A stretch of DNA of 64,000 bases from Denitratimonas sp037478135 (GTDB lineage: Bacteria; Pseudomonadota; Gammaproteobacteria; Xanthomonadales; Xanthomonadaceae). The stretch lies in NCBI RefSeq assembly GCF_037478135.1, contig NZ_JBBHDV010000009.1:62001-126000 (forward strand), read 5' to 3'. Below are positions 42,954 through 50,917 of the stretch, piece by piece. The notes beneath the pieces were generated by a model. That model saw only the letters and a program-made list of their open reading frames with translations. It was not told the DNA's origin and did no database searches. Numbering within the stretch: the first letter of the stretch is position 1; each line of letters starts with the position of its first letter. The position numbers were made by a program, and so were the translations under genes.

Positions 42954-45872
42954 ATGAAACCACGTTGCCACCTCCCCATTCCGGCGCGATGTCTCACGCT
43001 TGCGTGGGTTTTCTGCACCACCGCCGCATGGGCGGTGACCCCGCCGCAGACACCGGCACCTCCACCGTCGGATTACACGCAGCACCCCGGCCTTCAGGAT
43101 CGGATTGATCCAAGAAAAACCGCCCACGTCCAGAGCGAACCCTTGCCGCCCGAGCATCGGCCACCCCGCTTCGGCGACGGGATTTACCAGCAACTGGACT
43201 ACAGCCGCCCGCTTCCGGCACCGGCGCAGGCCAAGGGCGGATGCGACATCGCGCAATTCGCCGACGCCACCCCGGCCACGATCGTCAGCGTCGTGCAGGC
43301 CGCCACCGTCGGATGCGTCAATGAAAACTTCAGCGCCAGCGGGGCACTGGATCAGGCCACCTTCACCGAAGCGAAAATGACCGCCGTGGCGAGCGCCTAT
43401 CTGGCGGCCGCGCAGAACTATCCCGGCAACAACAGCACGCAGATCACCCAGCTGATCATGTTCCTTCGCACCGGCTACTACGCCGGCGACCGCAGCGCGC
43501 TGAACTTCGACACCGCCGCCTTCCGCAGTGTGCTGAAGAGCGCCATCCGGACCTTCGGCGAGCGTGTCCGTGTGAACAATTTCCCGGCATCGGCCGAACA
43601 TGGCTATGCGCTCCGGGATTCGCTGATCCTCGTCCGGGCGGTGGATGCCATCACCGAAAATTTCGACACCATGGCCAGCGTGCTGAACCACTACGACAGC
43701 GCGAGCTATCGCGGCATTTTCGAAATGCGCGGCGCCGTCAGCCAGGTCCACATCCTTTCCTACAACCTGCAATGGGAACCGGACAGCGAAGCCCACATGA
43801 TCGTCGACGACCAAGGCTTCCGTGAGGCGCTGCGCGACTTTGTCCGCGACAACTGCCCGACCGATTGCGATCTGGGCCAGACCTCGTACCTGATCACCGA
43901 TGCGGCCTATGAACTGGGAAGATTCCTCCGGATCACCAGCGATGCCACATTCCGCCAGGAAACGCGCGATCTGGTCAAATCCCTGACCACGCTCTATTCG
44001 CTGGAGAACCACGCCAACGTCTTCCTGAAACTGGCCGAGATGGTGCACTGGTACGACAGCGCCAACTGCGCCTGGTATGGCCCCGGCGTGTGCACCGCGA
44101 TGCAGGATCTGCAGGACATGATCCTGCCGCCATCGCAGGCCCGTGTGTGTCATAACGGAAAACTCCGCATCCGCAACCACGACCTGAGCAGCACCCGGCT
44201 GGACTTCATCTGCGAATCGTTGCAACAGCAGAAGGACGCCTTCCTGACGCTGATGGCGGTGAGCGAAGACCAGCCGGTGGCCAATGACCACAACGACACG
44301 CTGGAAGTGGTGATTTTCAAGGACCAGGGCCACTACACCAGCTACTCCACCACCTTCTTCGGCAACAGCACCAACAACGGCGGCATCTATCTGGAAGGCA
44401 ACCCCGCCACGCCGGGCAATATCCCGCGTTTCATCACCTTCATCGCACCCAGCAACTGGACCCGGCCAGCCGGCGTCTGGGAGCCGTGGAACCTGCACCA
44501 CGAGTACACCCACTATCTGGACGGGCGCTACAACTTCCACGGCGGCTTCAGCGCGCTGCCGGGTACCGCGCCGTATTCGGCGGTGTGGTTCACCGAGGGC
44601 GTGGGCGAGTACATGGCGCAGTTCTTCCTGAGCAACCTGCCGGCCTCGCAGTTCCCGGCGCTGGCCGATGCGATGGCGCTGTCGTTCCTGGCCCGCAACG
44701 ACGAAAGCGTCTGGTATGTCGGTAACGAACCCACACGCAATGTGCCGCTGTCGACGGTGTTCAACAACCAGTACAGCACCAGCCCGCAGGACAACATCTA
44801 CGTCTGGGGCTATCTGGCCACGCGCTTCATGTTCGAACGCCACCGTTCCGATATCGACGCGATGCTGGCGCTGGCCCGGGTCGGCGACTACGCGCCCGGC
44901 TACCGCACCTGGCTCGACAACGTGCGCAACGGCAAGGATCAGGAATTCCGCAGCTGGCTGGACTGCTATCTGCTCAACACCGGCGACACCGTGCCCTGCA
45001 ATCAGGATGTGGCGATGCGTCTGTTCAAGGATGATTTCGAAGGCGCGCCGCCACCGCCCGAGCCTGAGCACATTCCGGTGAATCTGCCGCTGTGCGCTTC
45101 CAGCAGCCAGCTGGGCAATGCCTGCAAGGTCGAAGGCTTGCAGGTTTCAGGAAGTGGCACGGCCTGGCTTTCCATCCTGCCGCCGGCCAATGCCAGCCGA
45201 CTGTGGATCAAGACCCGCAACGGCATGGGCGATGTCGACCTGTACGTGGCAGCTTCACCCACGTGGCCGTATCCGGGAACACCGGACACCTTCAATTCCA
45301 CCGAAGATGGCAACACCGAAGCGGTGCAGATCGATGCGCCGGGCAATGTCTGGCACAACATCGGTCTGCACGCCAAGAACCAGGACTATTTCTCCGGCGT
45401 CGACATCTACGCCTACTGGCTGCTTGATGGGGAAGAAGACATCGACCCGTCCTTCGGCGACCCGGTGGATCCTGAAGACCCCGAAGATCCGGAACAGCCC
45501 GACATCCCGGACCTGCCCGAATGTGAAGAAGCCGCCACGCCCACTCTCCGTGACGGTTGCAAGATCAGCGGTTTCAGCCGCCCCGCCAGCAACCGCGCCT
45601 ACGCCACCGTGTTCATTCCGCCGGGCACGGACACCACCGTGATCCGTGCCGTGGGTGGCAGCGGCGATGTGGACCTGTTCGGCAAGCGCGGAGGCTATCC
45701 CACCCCGGAAGACTTCGATGACGCATCCACGAACCCGGGCAACAACAAGATCATCACCCTGACATCGCCTGCCAGCGGCTGGTACAACCTTACCCTCCAA
45801 AGCAAGGATGGCCAGGGTTTCGATAACGTCACACTCTATGCGAGTTTTCCGACCGAAGAGCCCGCACCATGA
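42954..45872 (+). CDS. Secreted M9 (collagenase-family) metallopeptidase
   Basis: A 972-residue secreted peptidase. Signal peptide residues 1-27 (CLTLAWVFCTTAAWA), a Pro-rich propeptide-like region, the helical M9N activator domain (about 95-390) and the gluzincin peptidase domain. Zinc site: HHEYTHYLDGR near 515 with catalytic Glu517, and the third ligand in FTEGVGEYMAQF near 548. The segment MRLFKDDFEG follows the catalytic core, then two PPC domains (about 710-825 and 865-965), which bind or present collagen in known members. ATG 42954 has AGGAA seven bases upstream. The real substrate (collagen or other matrix protein) is not provable here. Confidence 0.92.
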   Translation: MKPRCHLPIPARCLTLAWVFCTTAAWAVTPPQTPAPPPSDYTQHPGLQDRIDPRKTAHVQSEPLPPEHRPPRFGDGIYQQLDYSRPLPAPAQAKGGCDIAQFADATPATIVSVVQAATVGCVNENFSASGALDQATFTEAKMTAVASAYLAAAQNYPGNNSTQITQLIMFLRTGYYAGDRSALNFDTAAFRSVLKSAIRTFGERVRVNNFPASAEHGYALRDSLILVRAVDAITENFDTMASVLNHYDSASYRGIFEMRGAVSQVHILSYNLQWEPDSEAHMIVDDQGFREALRDFVRDNCPTDCDLGQTSYLITDAAYELGRFLRITSDATFRQETRDLVKSLTTLYSLENHANVFLKLAEMVHWYDSANCAWYGPGVCTAMQDLQDMILPPSQARVCHNGKLRIRNHDLSSTRLDFICESLQQQKDAFLTLMAVSEDQPVANDHNDTLEVVIFKDQGHYTSYSTTFFGNSTNNGGIYLEGNPATPGNIPRFITFIAPSNWTRPAGVWEPWNLHHEYTHYLDGRYNFHGGFSALPGTAPYSAVWFTEGVGEYMAQFFLSNLPASQFPALADAMALSFLARNDESVWYVGNEPTRNVPLSTVFNNQYSTSPQDNIYVWGYLATRFMFERHRSDIDAMLALARVGDYAPGYRTWLDNVRNGKDQEFRSWLDCYLLNTGDTVPCNQDVAMRLFKDDFEGAPPPPEPEHIPVNLPLCASSSQLGNACKVEGLQVSGSGTAWLSILPPANASRLWIKTRNGMGDVDLYVAASPTWPYPGTPDTFNSTEDGNTEAVQIDAPGNVWHNIGLHAKNQDYFSGVDIYAYWLLDGEEDIDPSFGDPVDPEDPEDPEQPDIPDLPECEEAATPTLRDGCKISGFSRPASNRAYATVFIPPGTDTTVIRAVGGSGDVDLFGKRGGYPTPEDFDDASTNPGNNKIITLTSPASGWYNLTLQSKDGQGFDNVTLYASFPTEEPAP

Positions 45873-45924
45873 GCACCTGATTTGCCCCCAACCTGCGCGT
45901 TCGGCACACTTGCGCGCGCAGAGC

Positions 45925-45962
45925 AGCCCGGTGCGTTCCCCTGCGCACCGGGCTTTTTTTTT
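45925..45962 (+). terminator. Strong intrinsic terminator after the M9 peptidase
   Basis: An 11-bp perfect stem AGCCCGGTGCG/CGCACCGGGCT with an eight-base loop, followed by nine T, insulates purD from the peptidase transcript. Confidence 0.95.
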
Positions 45963-46022
45963 GGCCTTCGCCGCGCGTGCCTCCGGTCGGCACCGCTGCG
46001 GCACCACCCGGGAAACCTCCAC

Positions 46023-47306
46023 ATGAAAATCCTCGTCATCGGTTCCGGCGGGCGCGAACACGCGCTGGCGTGGAAGCTGGCGCAGTCGCCGCGTGCCAGC
46101 GAAATCCTCGTCGCACCGGGCAATGCCGGCACCGCGCATGAAGCCAAATGCCGCAATGTGGCAGTGAAGGCCGACGATATCGACGGCTTGCTGGCGCTGG
46201 CGCAGCGCGAAAACGTGGCGCTGACCGTGGTCGGGCCGGAGGCGCCGCTGGTGGCCGGCGTGGTGGACCGTTTCCGTGCCGCCGGGCTGCGCGTGTTCGG
46301 CCCGAGCGCTGCCGCCGCGCAACTGGAAGGCAGCAAGGCCTTCGCCAAGGATTTTCTTGCACGGCACGGCATTCCGACCGCGTTCTACGCGGTGCATACC
46401 GAAGTCGAGGCTGCACTGGCCTATCTGCGTGAAAAGGGCGCACCGATTGTCATCAAGGCCGATGGCCTGGCCGCCGGCAAGGGCGTGATCGTGGCGCTGA
46501 CGCTGGCCGAGGCCGAGGCGGCGGTGCGCGACATGCTCGAAGACAATGCCTTCGGCGATGCCGGCGCGCGGGTGGTGATCGAGGAATTCCTCGAAGGCGA
46601 GGAAGCCAGCTTCATTTCGATGGTCGACGGCCGCCACGCACTGCCGATGGCCACCAGCCAGGACCACAAGCGCGTCGGTGATGGCGATACCGGCCCCAAC
46701 ACCGGCGGCATGGGCGCCTATTCACCGGCACCGGTAGTGACCCCGGAGATCCACGCCAGGATCATGCGCGAGGTGGTGGAGCCGACCGTTGCCGGCATGG
46801 CCACCGATGGCGTGCCGTTCACCGGGTTCCTCTATGCGGGGCTGATGATCGATGCCAGCGGCGCACCGAAAGTGATCGAGTTCAATGTGCGTTTCGGCGA
46901 TCCGGAAACCCAGCCGGTGCTGATGCGCCTTGCTTCGGATCTGGTCGATCTGGTTGAAGCCGGCATTGATGGTCGCCTGGACCAGCTGCAGGCCGAATGG
47001 GATGCACGCCCCGCATTGGGCGTGGTGATGGCGTCACGCCCGTATCCGGACAGTCCGGTGACCGGTGATGTCATCACTGGGCTGGATTCGCTGCCCGATG
47101 ATGTCAAGGCATTCCACGCCGGCACCACGCTGGATGCGCAGGGCCGTGTACTGAGCGCCGGCGGCCGGGTGCTGTGCGTCACCGCGCTGGGGGACTCGGT
47201 ATGGGATGCGCAACGCCGTGCCCACGCCGGCGTGGACGCGATCAGCTGGGCCCACGCCTTCCACCGCCGCGACATCGGCTGGCGCGCGATCGCGCGCGAA
47301 GGTTGA
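46023..47306 (+). CDS. purD: Phosphoribosylamine-glycine ligase
   Basis: A 427-residue ATP-grasp enzyme of purine synthesis, joining phosphoribosylamine and glycine. The start MKILVIGSGGREHALAWKL is the family signature. VVGPEAPLVAGVVDRFRAAG, KADGLAAGKGVIVA, VVIEEFLEGEEAS and ATSQDHKRVGDGDTGPNTGG (the purD signature region) follow, with FNVRFGDPETQPVL near the C-terminus. Longer upstream frames cross the terminator and were rejected. It precedes the rhombotarget/rhombosortase pair, which has its own 237-base leader. Confidence 0.97.
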   Translation: MKILVIGSGGREHALAWKLAQSPRASEILVAPGNAGTAHEAKCRNVAVKADDIDGLLALAQRENVALTVVGPEAPLVAGVVDRFRAAGLRVFGPSAAAAQLEGSKAFAKDFLARHGIPTAFYAVHTEVEAALAYLREKGAPIVIKADGLAAGKGVIVALTLAEAEAAVRDMLEDNAFGDAGARVVIEEFLEGEEASFISMVDGRHALPMATSQDHKRVGDGDTGPNTGGMGAYSPAPVVTPEIHARIMREVVEPTVAGMATDGVPFTGFLYAGLMIDASGAPKVIEFNVRFGDPETQPVLMRLASDLVDLVEAGIDGRLDQLQAEWDARPALGVVMASRPYPDSPVTGDVITGLDSLPDDVKAFHAGTTLDAQGRVLSAGGRVLCVTALGDSVWDAQRRAHAGVDAISWAHAFHRRDIGWRAIAREG

Positions 47307-47322
47307 ATCCTACGCCTAGTAC

Positions 47323-47349
47323 ATCGCGCACCCGAACGGGGGGCGCGAT
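47323..47349 (+). terminator. Weak hairpin after purD
   Basis: A 7-bp stem ATCGCGC/GCGCGAT around a 13-base loop 17 bases after the purD stop, without a T-run. The rest of the gap to 47543 shows nothing I recognise. Confidence 0.3.
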
Positions 47350-47543
47350 TACCGGGGCCGTCCTGCATACGCTCGCCGCACCTCCCAACATCACAGTTAA
47401 AACCCGTTCCCAGCCGAAACCCCGGCTTCGCAATCCATCGCTTCAACCCCGGCTTGAAGGCCTCGACCAGCGAAGCCGCGCCATCCACCCCTGCCCCTAC
47501 AATGCCGTTTCCGCAGCCACACAGGTACATCCCGGTGAATGAC

Positions 47544-48422
47544 ATGGAATCCGCGCCGCATCACGCCAGAACCCGCATCCTGCCTCTGGCCCTGCTGATG
47601 ATTGCAATGGCACTGCTCGGCGGCTGTGCCGGCGTATTATCCAGTTACGGCGACCGCAGCGGGCATTCCAGCAGCGTGGTCGATTTCCTCTACCCGAAGG
47701 GCACGCCGTTCGAGCCGGTCGAACCGGGCACGCCACGGATTCCGCTGCCGGCGCGGGTCGGATTGATGTTTGTACCCTCGTCCAGCAGCCCGCCCGGGCT
47801 CACCGTCGCCAACCGCGAGCAATTGCTGGAAAAGGTGCGCCACGCATTCCGCGAACAGGACTTCATTGAACGCATTGAGATCGTGCCCGACAGCTATCTG
47901 CGCCGTGGCGGCGGCTTCGACAACCTCGAGCAGATCGCACGGATGCATGGCCTGGATCTGGTCGCGCTGGTGTCCTACGACCAGATCAGCCAGCGCAACG
48001 AAACCGGCGCCTCGTTCCTGTACTGGACCATCATCGGCGCCTACACGATCCCGGCCACGCGCAACCAGGTCAGCACGTTTGTCGAAACCACGGTGTTCGA
48101 TATCCGCAGCCACGCGCTGCTGCTGCGCGCACCCGGACAGGATCAGCGCGACCTCCAGTCCACCGGCGTGCGTTCGGACGAGCGCCGCGAAACCCTGGCG
48201 CGGGCCAGCTTCAACGCGGCGGTGGACGACATGATCCCGAAGCTGGACAGCGCGATCCGCGAATTCGCCATGCGTGCAGGCGAGGATGGCCGTGCCGAGC
48301 TGTACGACCGGCGCAGCGGTGATGCATGGCGTGGCAAATCAGGCGGCGGGAGCATCGGAACATGGGAACTGGCCCTGCTGCTGGGCGCACTGGCGCTGAT
48401 GCTGGCCTCGCGCCGGCGCTGA
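47544..48422 (+). CDS. Rhombotarget lipoprotein with GlyGly-CTERM sorting tail
   Basis: A 292-residue lipoprotein: signal peptide with lipobox Leu-Gly-Gly-Cys (Cys near residue 28), a periplasmic alpha/beta domain (PARVGLMFVPSSSSPPGLTV, IARMHGLDLVALVSYDQIS, FLYWTIIGAYTIPATRNQV), and a C-terminal GlyGly-CTERM signal: KSGGGSIGTWELALLLGALA ending in Ser-Arg-Arg-Arg. The lipid anchor at one end and a rhomboid cleavage signal at the other define the 'rhombotarget lipoprotein' family that accompanies rhombosortase. ATG 47544 gives the best signal peptide; GTG 47535 is an alternative. The next gene is the rhombosortase, overlapping it by 61 bases. Confidence 0.9.
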   Translation: MESAPHHARTRILPLALLMIAMALLGGCAGVLSSYGDRSGHSSSVVDFLYPKGTPFEPVEPGTPRIPLPARVGLMFVPSSSSPPGLTVANREQLLEKVRHAFREQDFIERIEIVPDSYLRRGGGFDNLEQIARMHGLDLVALVSYDQISQRNETGASFLYWTIIGAYTIPATRNQVSTFVETTVFDIRSHALLLRAPGQDQRDLQSTGVRSDERRETLARASFNAAVDDMIPKLDSAIREFAMRAGEDGRAELYDRRSGDAWRGKSGGGSIGTWELALLLGALALMLASRRR

Positions 48423-48937
48423 TCGTCGCCAGCACCAGCATCGCGCTGGCGCTGGCCAGCCTGTGGTGGCCCGGCGCCTTTGACCTGCTGGTACTGGAGC
48501 GCGGCCAACTGGCACGCGGCCAGCTCTGGCGCCTGTGGAGCGGGCATCTGGCGCATATCGATGCTCCGCACGCCGCACTGAACCTGGCCGGTGCCGGCCT
48601 GCTCGCATTGATCGCCCGGCGCCGGCATGAACTGGATGCGCTGCTGCGCGCCAGTGCGCTGATGATGCCGCTGCTGTCCGTCGCTTTGTTGTTTCTGATG
48701 CCGTCGCAGCAGGCTTATGCCGGCCTGTCCGGCCTGCTGCACGGCTGCGCCGCCTGGCTGCTGATACGCCGTGGCGGCTGGATCGGCGCCGCCGGGCTGC
48801 TACTGATCGCGCTGAAACTGCTGCTGGAAAGCCTGCCCGGTTATCCCGTGCAGCACGGGTTCCCGGTGGTACTCGAGGCGCACCGTGCCGGTGCGCTGAT
48901 CGGACTGCTTGTCGGCCTGTTCCGAAAACGTGGCTGA
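48362..48937 (+). CDS. rrtA: Rhombosortase (rhomboid-family intramembrane protease)
   Basis: A 191-residue protein with about six transmembrane helices. The rhomboid motifs are present in order: HAALNLAGAGLLA (His-x3-Asn region), the nucleophile motif GLSGLLHG with the catalytic Ser, and HRAGALIGLLVG carrying the catalytic His. Rhombosortases cleave C-terminal GlyGly-CTERM tails so that proteins can be released or anchored; known pairing from Haft and Varghese. ATG 48362 has GGGAG eight bases upstream and overlaps the lipoprotein gene by 61 bases, so the pair is tightly coupled. No other GlyGly-CTERM target was seen in the window. Confidence 0.9.
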   Translation: MGTGPAAGRTGADAGLAPALIVASTSIALALASLWWPGAFDLLVLERGQLARGQLWRLWSGHLAHIDAPHAALNLAGAGLLALIARRRHELDALLRASALMMPLLSVALLFLMPSQQAYAGLSGLLHGCAAWLLIRRGGWIGAAGLLLIALKLLLESLPGYPVQHGFPVVLEAHRAGALIGLLVGLFRKRG

Positions 48938-48970
48938 GCCTCCAGACAGCATCACAGCGAACCGCAACAA

Positions 48971-49054
48971 GTAGCCCGGGTAACGCATAGCCGCACCCGG
49001 GGTGGGCTTTACCGGAGATTCCAGCCCCGGGTGCGCTGCGCTTGCCCGGGCTAC
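48971..49054. repeat. REP-like palindromic repeat
   Basis: Arms beginning GTAGCCCGGGTA and ending TTGCCCGGGCTAC enclose an inner pair CACCCGGGG/CCCCGGGTG. The 84-base palindrome lies between the rhombosortase and the end of the NfeD gene. This kind of GTAGCCCGGG repeat is scattered through many proteobacterial genomes and can end transcripts. Confidence 0.75.
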
Positions 49055-49140
49055 GTGGTTTGCTGCGAGGCCTGGCAGGGTTTCGTTGTTGTGATTAGCC
49101 TGCATCCCAAGCCGGCTCGCCAGCATCGCCGCAGCCATCG

Positions 49141-49581
49141 TCAATCCACCGGCACCACGCGCAGCAGCATGGTGTCGGCGGCGATCACGCGCACATTGGC
49201 GCCCAGCGGCAGGTCGGGCCCTTCGACCACCCAGTAGGCATCGTCGATGCGTACCTGGCCGCGGCCATTGATGATCGGCTGCACCAGCGGCAGGGTGCGC
49301 CCGACCAATTGCGCCGAACGCCGGTTCAACAGCGGGCTGTCATTGCGCTCGACCCGCTGTCCGCGCAGTTTCCAGCCCAGACCGGCCGAGGCCAGCGCCA
49401 GCAGCGCGAACACGATGCACTGCGTCACCAGCCCCAGATCCGGCAGCAGCACCAGGATCAACGCCAGCGCGGCGGCGGCGAATCCCAGCCATAACAGAAA
49501 GGCGCCGGGCAACAGCGCTTCGGCGGCGAACAGTGCCAATGCCAGCCCTGCCCAGAACCATGCCGTTCCGATCCATTCCAT
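49141..49581 (-). CDS. NfeD-like membrane protein
   Basis: A 146-residue protein with three transmembrane helices (about 6-24, 27-45, 50-68) and a C-terminal OB-fold domain (LVGRTLPLVQPIINGRGQVR, VEGPDLPLGANVRVIA). This is the short NfeD form that partners SPFH/stomatin proteins in membrane microdomains. It starts 10 bases after the stomatin gene, an arrangement conserved from E. coli (qmcA-ybbK). Confidence 0.9.
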   Translation of the reverse strand: MEWIGTAWFWAGLALALFAAEALLPGAFLLWLGFAAAALALILVLLPDLGLVTQCIVFALLALASAGLGWKLRGQRVERNDSPLLNRRSAQLVGRTLPLVQPIINGRGQVRIDDAYWVVEGPDLPLGANVRVIAADTMLLRVVPVD

Positions 49582-49591
49582 CGCGCTTACC

Positions 49592-50584
49592 TCACTGCGG
49601 GCTGGCCGGGGGTGTCGGGTCGGTGGTGACACGCGGGACGCGCGGGCGCGCCGCTGCACCTTCGTTTGAAGATGTCGCTGCGGCCGCGTTGCCGGAAGCA
49701 CGGGTCAGCTCGACGATGCCGGCCAGTGAACCCAGTACGCCGGTGGTTTCCATCGGCAGCAGCAGCGTCTTCTGGTTCGGCGAATCGGCGAAATCCTTCA
49801 GCGCTTCGACGTATTTTTGTGCGACGAAATAATTGATCGCCTGCACATCGCCCTGCGCGATGGCCTCGGACACCATCGTGGTGGCGCGGGCCTCGGCTTC
49901 GGCCAGGCGCTCGCGTGCCTCGGCATCGCGGAACGCAGCTTCGCGCCGGCCTTCGGCATCCAGCACGGCAGCCTGCTTTTCGCCTTCGGCCTTGAGGATC
50001 GCGGCGGCGCGGAAGCCTTCGGCCTCCAGAATATTGGCGCGCTTTTCGCGCTCAGCCTTCATCTGCCGCGCCATCGAATCGATCAGGTCGCGCGGCGGCT
50101 GAATGTCCTTGATCTCGATGCGATTGACCTTCACGCCCCAGGGATGGGTGGCCTGATCGACCACCGCCAGCAGGCGCGAATTGATCTCGTCGCGCTTGGA
50201 GAGCGATTCGTCCAGGTCCATCGCGCCCAGCACGGTGCGGATGTTGGTCATGACGAGATTGAGGATGGCGACTTCCAGCTCGGCCACCTCGTAGGCCGCC
50301 TTGGCCGCATCCAGCACCTGGAAGAACACCACGCCATCCACCTTCACCACCGCGTTGTCGCGCGTGATGACGTCCTGGCTGGGCACATCCAGCACCTGCT
50401 CCATCATGTTCATGCGATGCCCGACCGCATCCACCCAAGGCACGATGAAACCCAGCCCGGGCGAGAGCGTGTGGGTGTAGCGACCGAAGCGCTGCACCGT
50501 GTATTCGAAGCCCTGCGGTACCGACTTCACGCCACGGAAGATCGAGATCACGACGAAGGCCAGCAGGATCCAGACAAAAAACAT
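49592..50584 (-). CDS. qmcA: SPFH/band 7 stomatin-like protein QmcA
   Basis: A 330-residue membrane-anchored scaffold. An N-terminal helix (FFVWILLAFVVISIF) precedes the SPFH domain (VPQGFEYTVQRFGRYTHTLS, DVPSQDVITRDNAVVKVDGV, LGAMDLDESLSKRDEINSRL). A long Ala/Glu-rich coiled coil (about 170-260) gives way to a disordered Thr/Pro tail. It probably organises membrane microdomains or protease access with the NfeD partner. It is first in the two-gene operon. Confidence 0.93.
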   Translation of the reverse strand: MFFVWILLAFVVISIFRGVKSVPQGFEYTVQRFGRYTHTLSPGLGFIVPWVDAVGHRMNMMEQVLDVPSQDVITRDNAVVKVDGVVFFQVLDAAKAAYEVAELEVAILNLVMTNIRTVLGAMDLDESLSKRDEINSRLLAVVDQATHPWGVKVNRIEIKDIQPPRDLIDSMARQMKAEREKRANILEAEGFRAAAILKAEGEKQAAVLDAEGRREAAFRDAEARERLAEAEARATTMVSEAIAQGDVQAINYFVAQKYVEALKDFADSPNQKTLLLPMETTGVLGSLAGIVELTRASGNAAAATSSNEGAAARPRVPRVTTDPTPPASPQ

Positions 50585-50825
50585 GTGAGGTGCTCCAACA
50601 AGGGTTGCCGAATCATAGAGCAGCGCCGCACGCGATTCGTGACATGCGGATGCGGGATGTCGCAGGTCAGCTCAAACCGCGAAGCGGTGGAGCCGATCAT
50701 TCACCCGCCCAAGTTGCCCGCCAGGCCGCTCGCGCAAGCCACCGTCGGCTCCGCGCCTGCGGCGCTTGAGCCGACCTGGGTCAGCGCACCCCAAGGGGGC
50801 GCGACAAGCCAAAAATCACAGGCAC

Positions 50826-50860
50826 AAAAAAGCCCCGCCGTGTGGCGGGGCTTGTCTTTT
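50826..50860 (-). terminator. Intrinsic terminator of the giant DUF11 gene
   Basis: A 9-bp stem AGCCCCGCC/GGCGGGGCT with a four-base loop. On the minus strand it is followed by a run of six T, about 65 bases after the giant gene's stop. The plus-strand side also has CTTTTTC. The remaining gap 50585-50825 contains no gene I recognise, only a GC-rich stretch. Confidence 0.85.
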
Positions 50861-50917
50861 TCCTGATTGTCGACAGCGGTTCCGGCAGGTGCTGGTCCCG
50901 CCGGAACCTTGGTCGGA

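Noticed and set aside
50585..50825. Small gene or RNA in the gap after the stomatin gene
   Set aside because: No start with a plausible frame, no conserved fold beyond scattered GC-rich hairpins, and no promoter could be supported.
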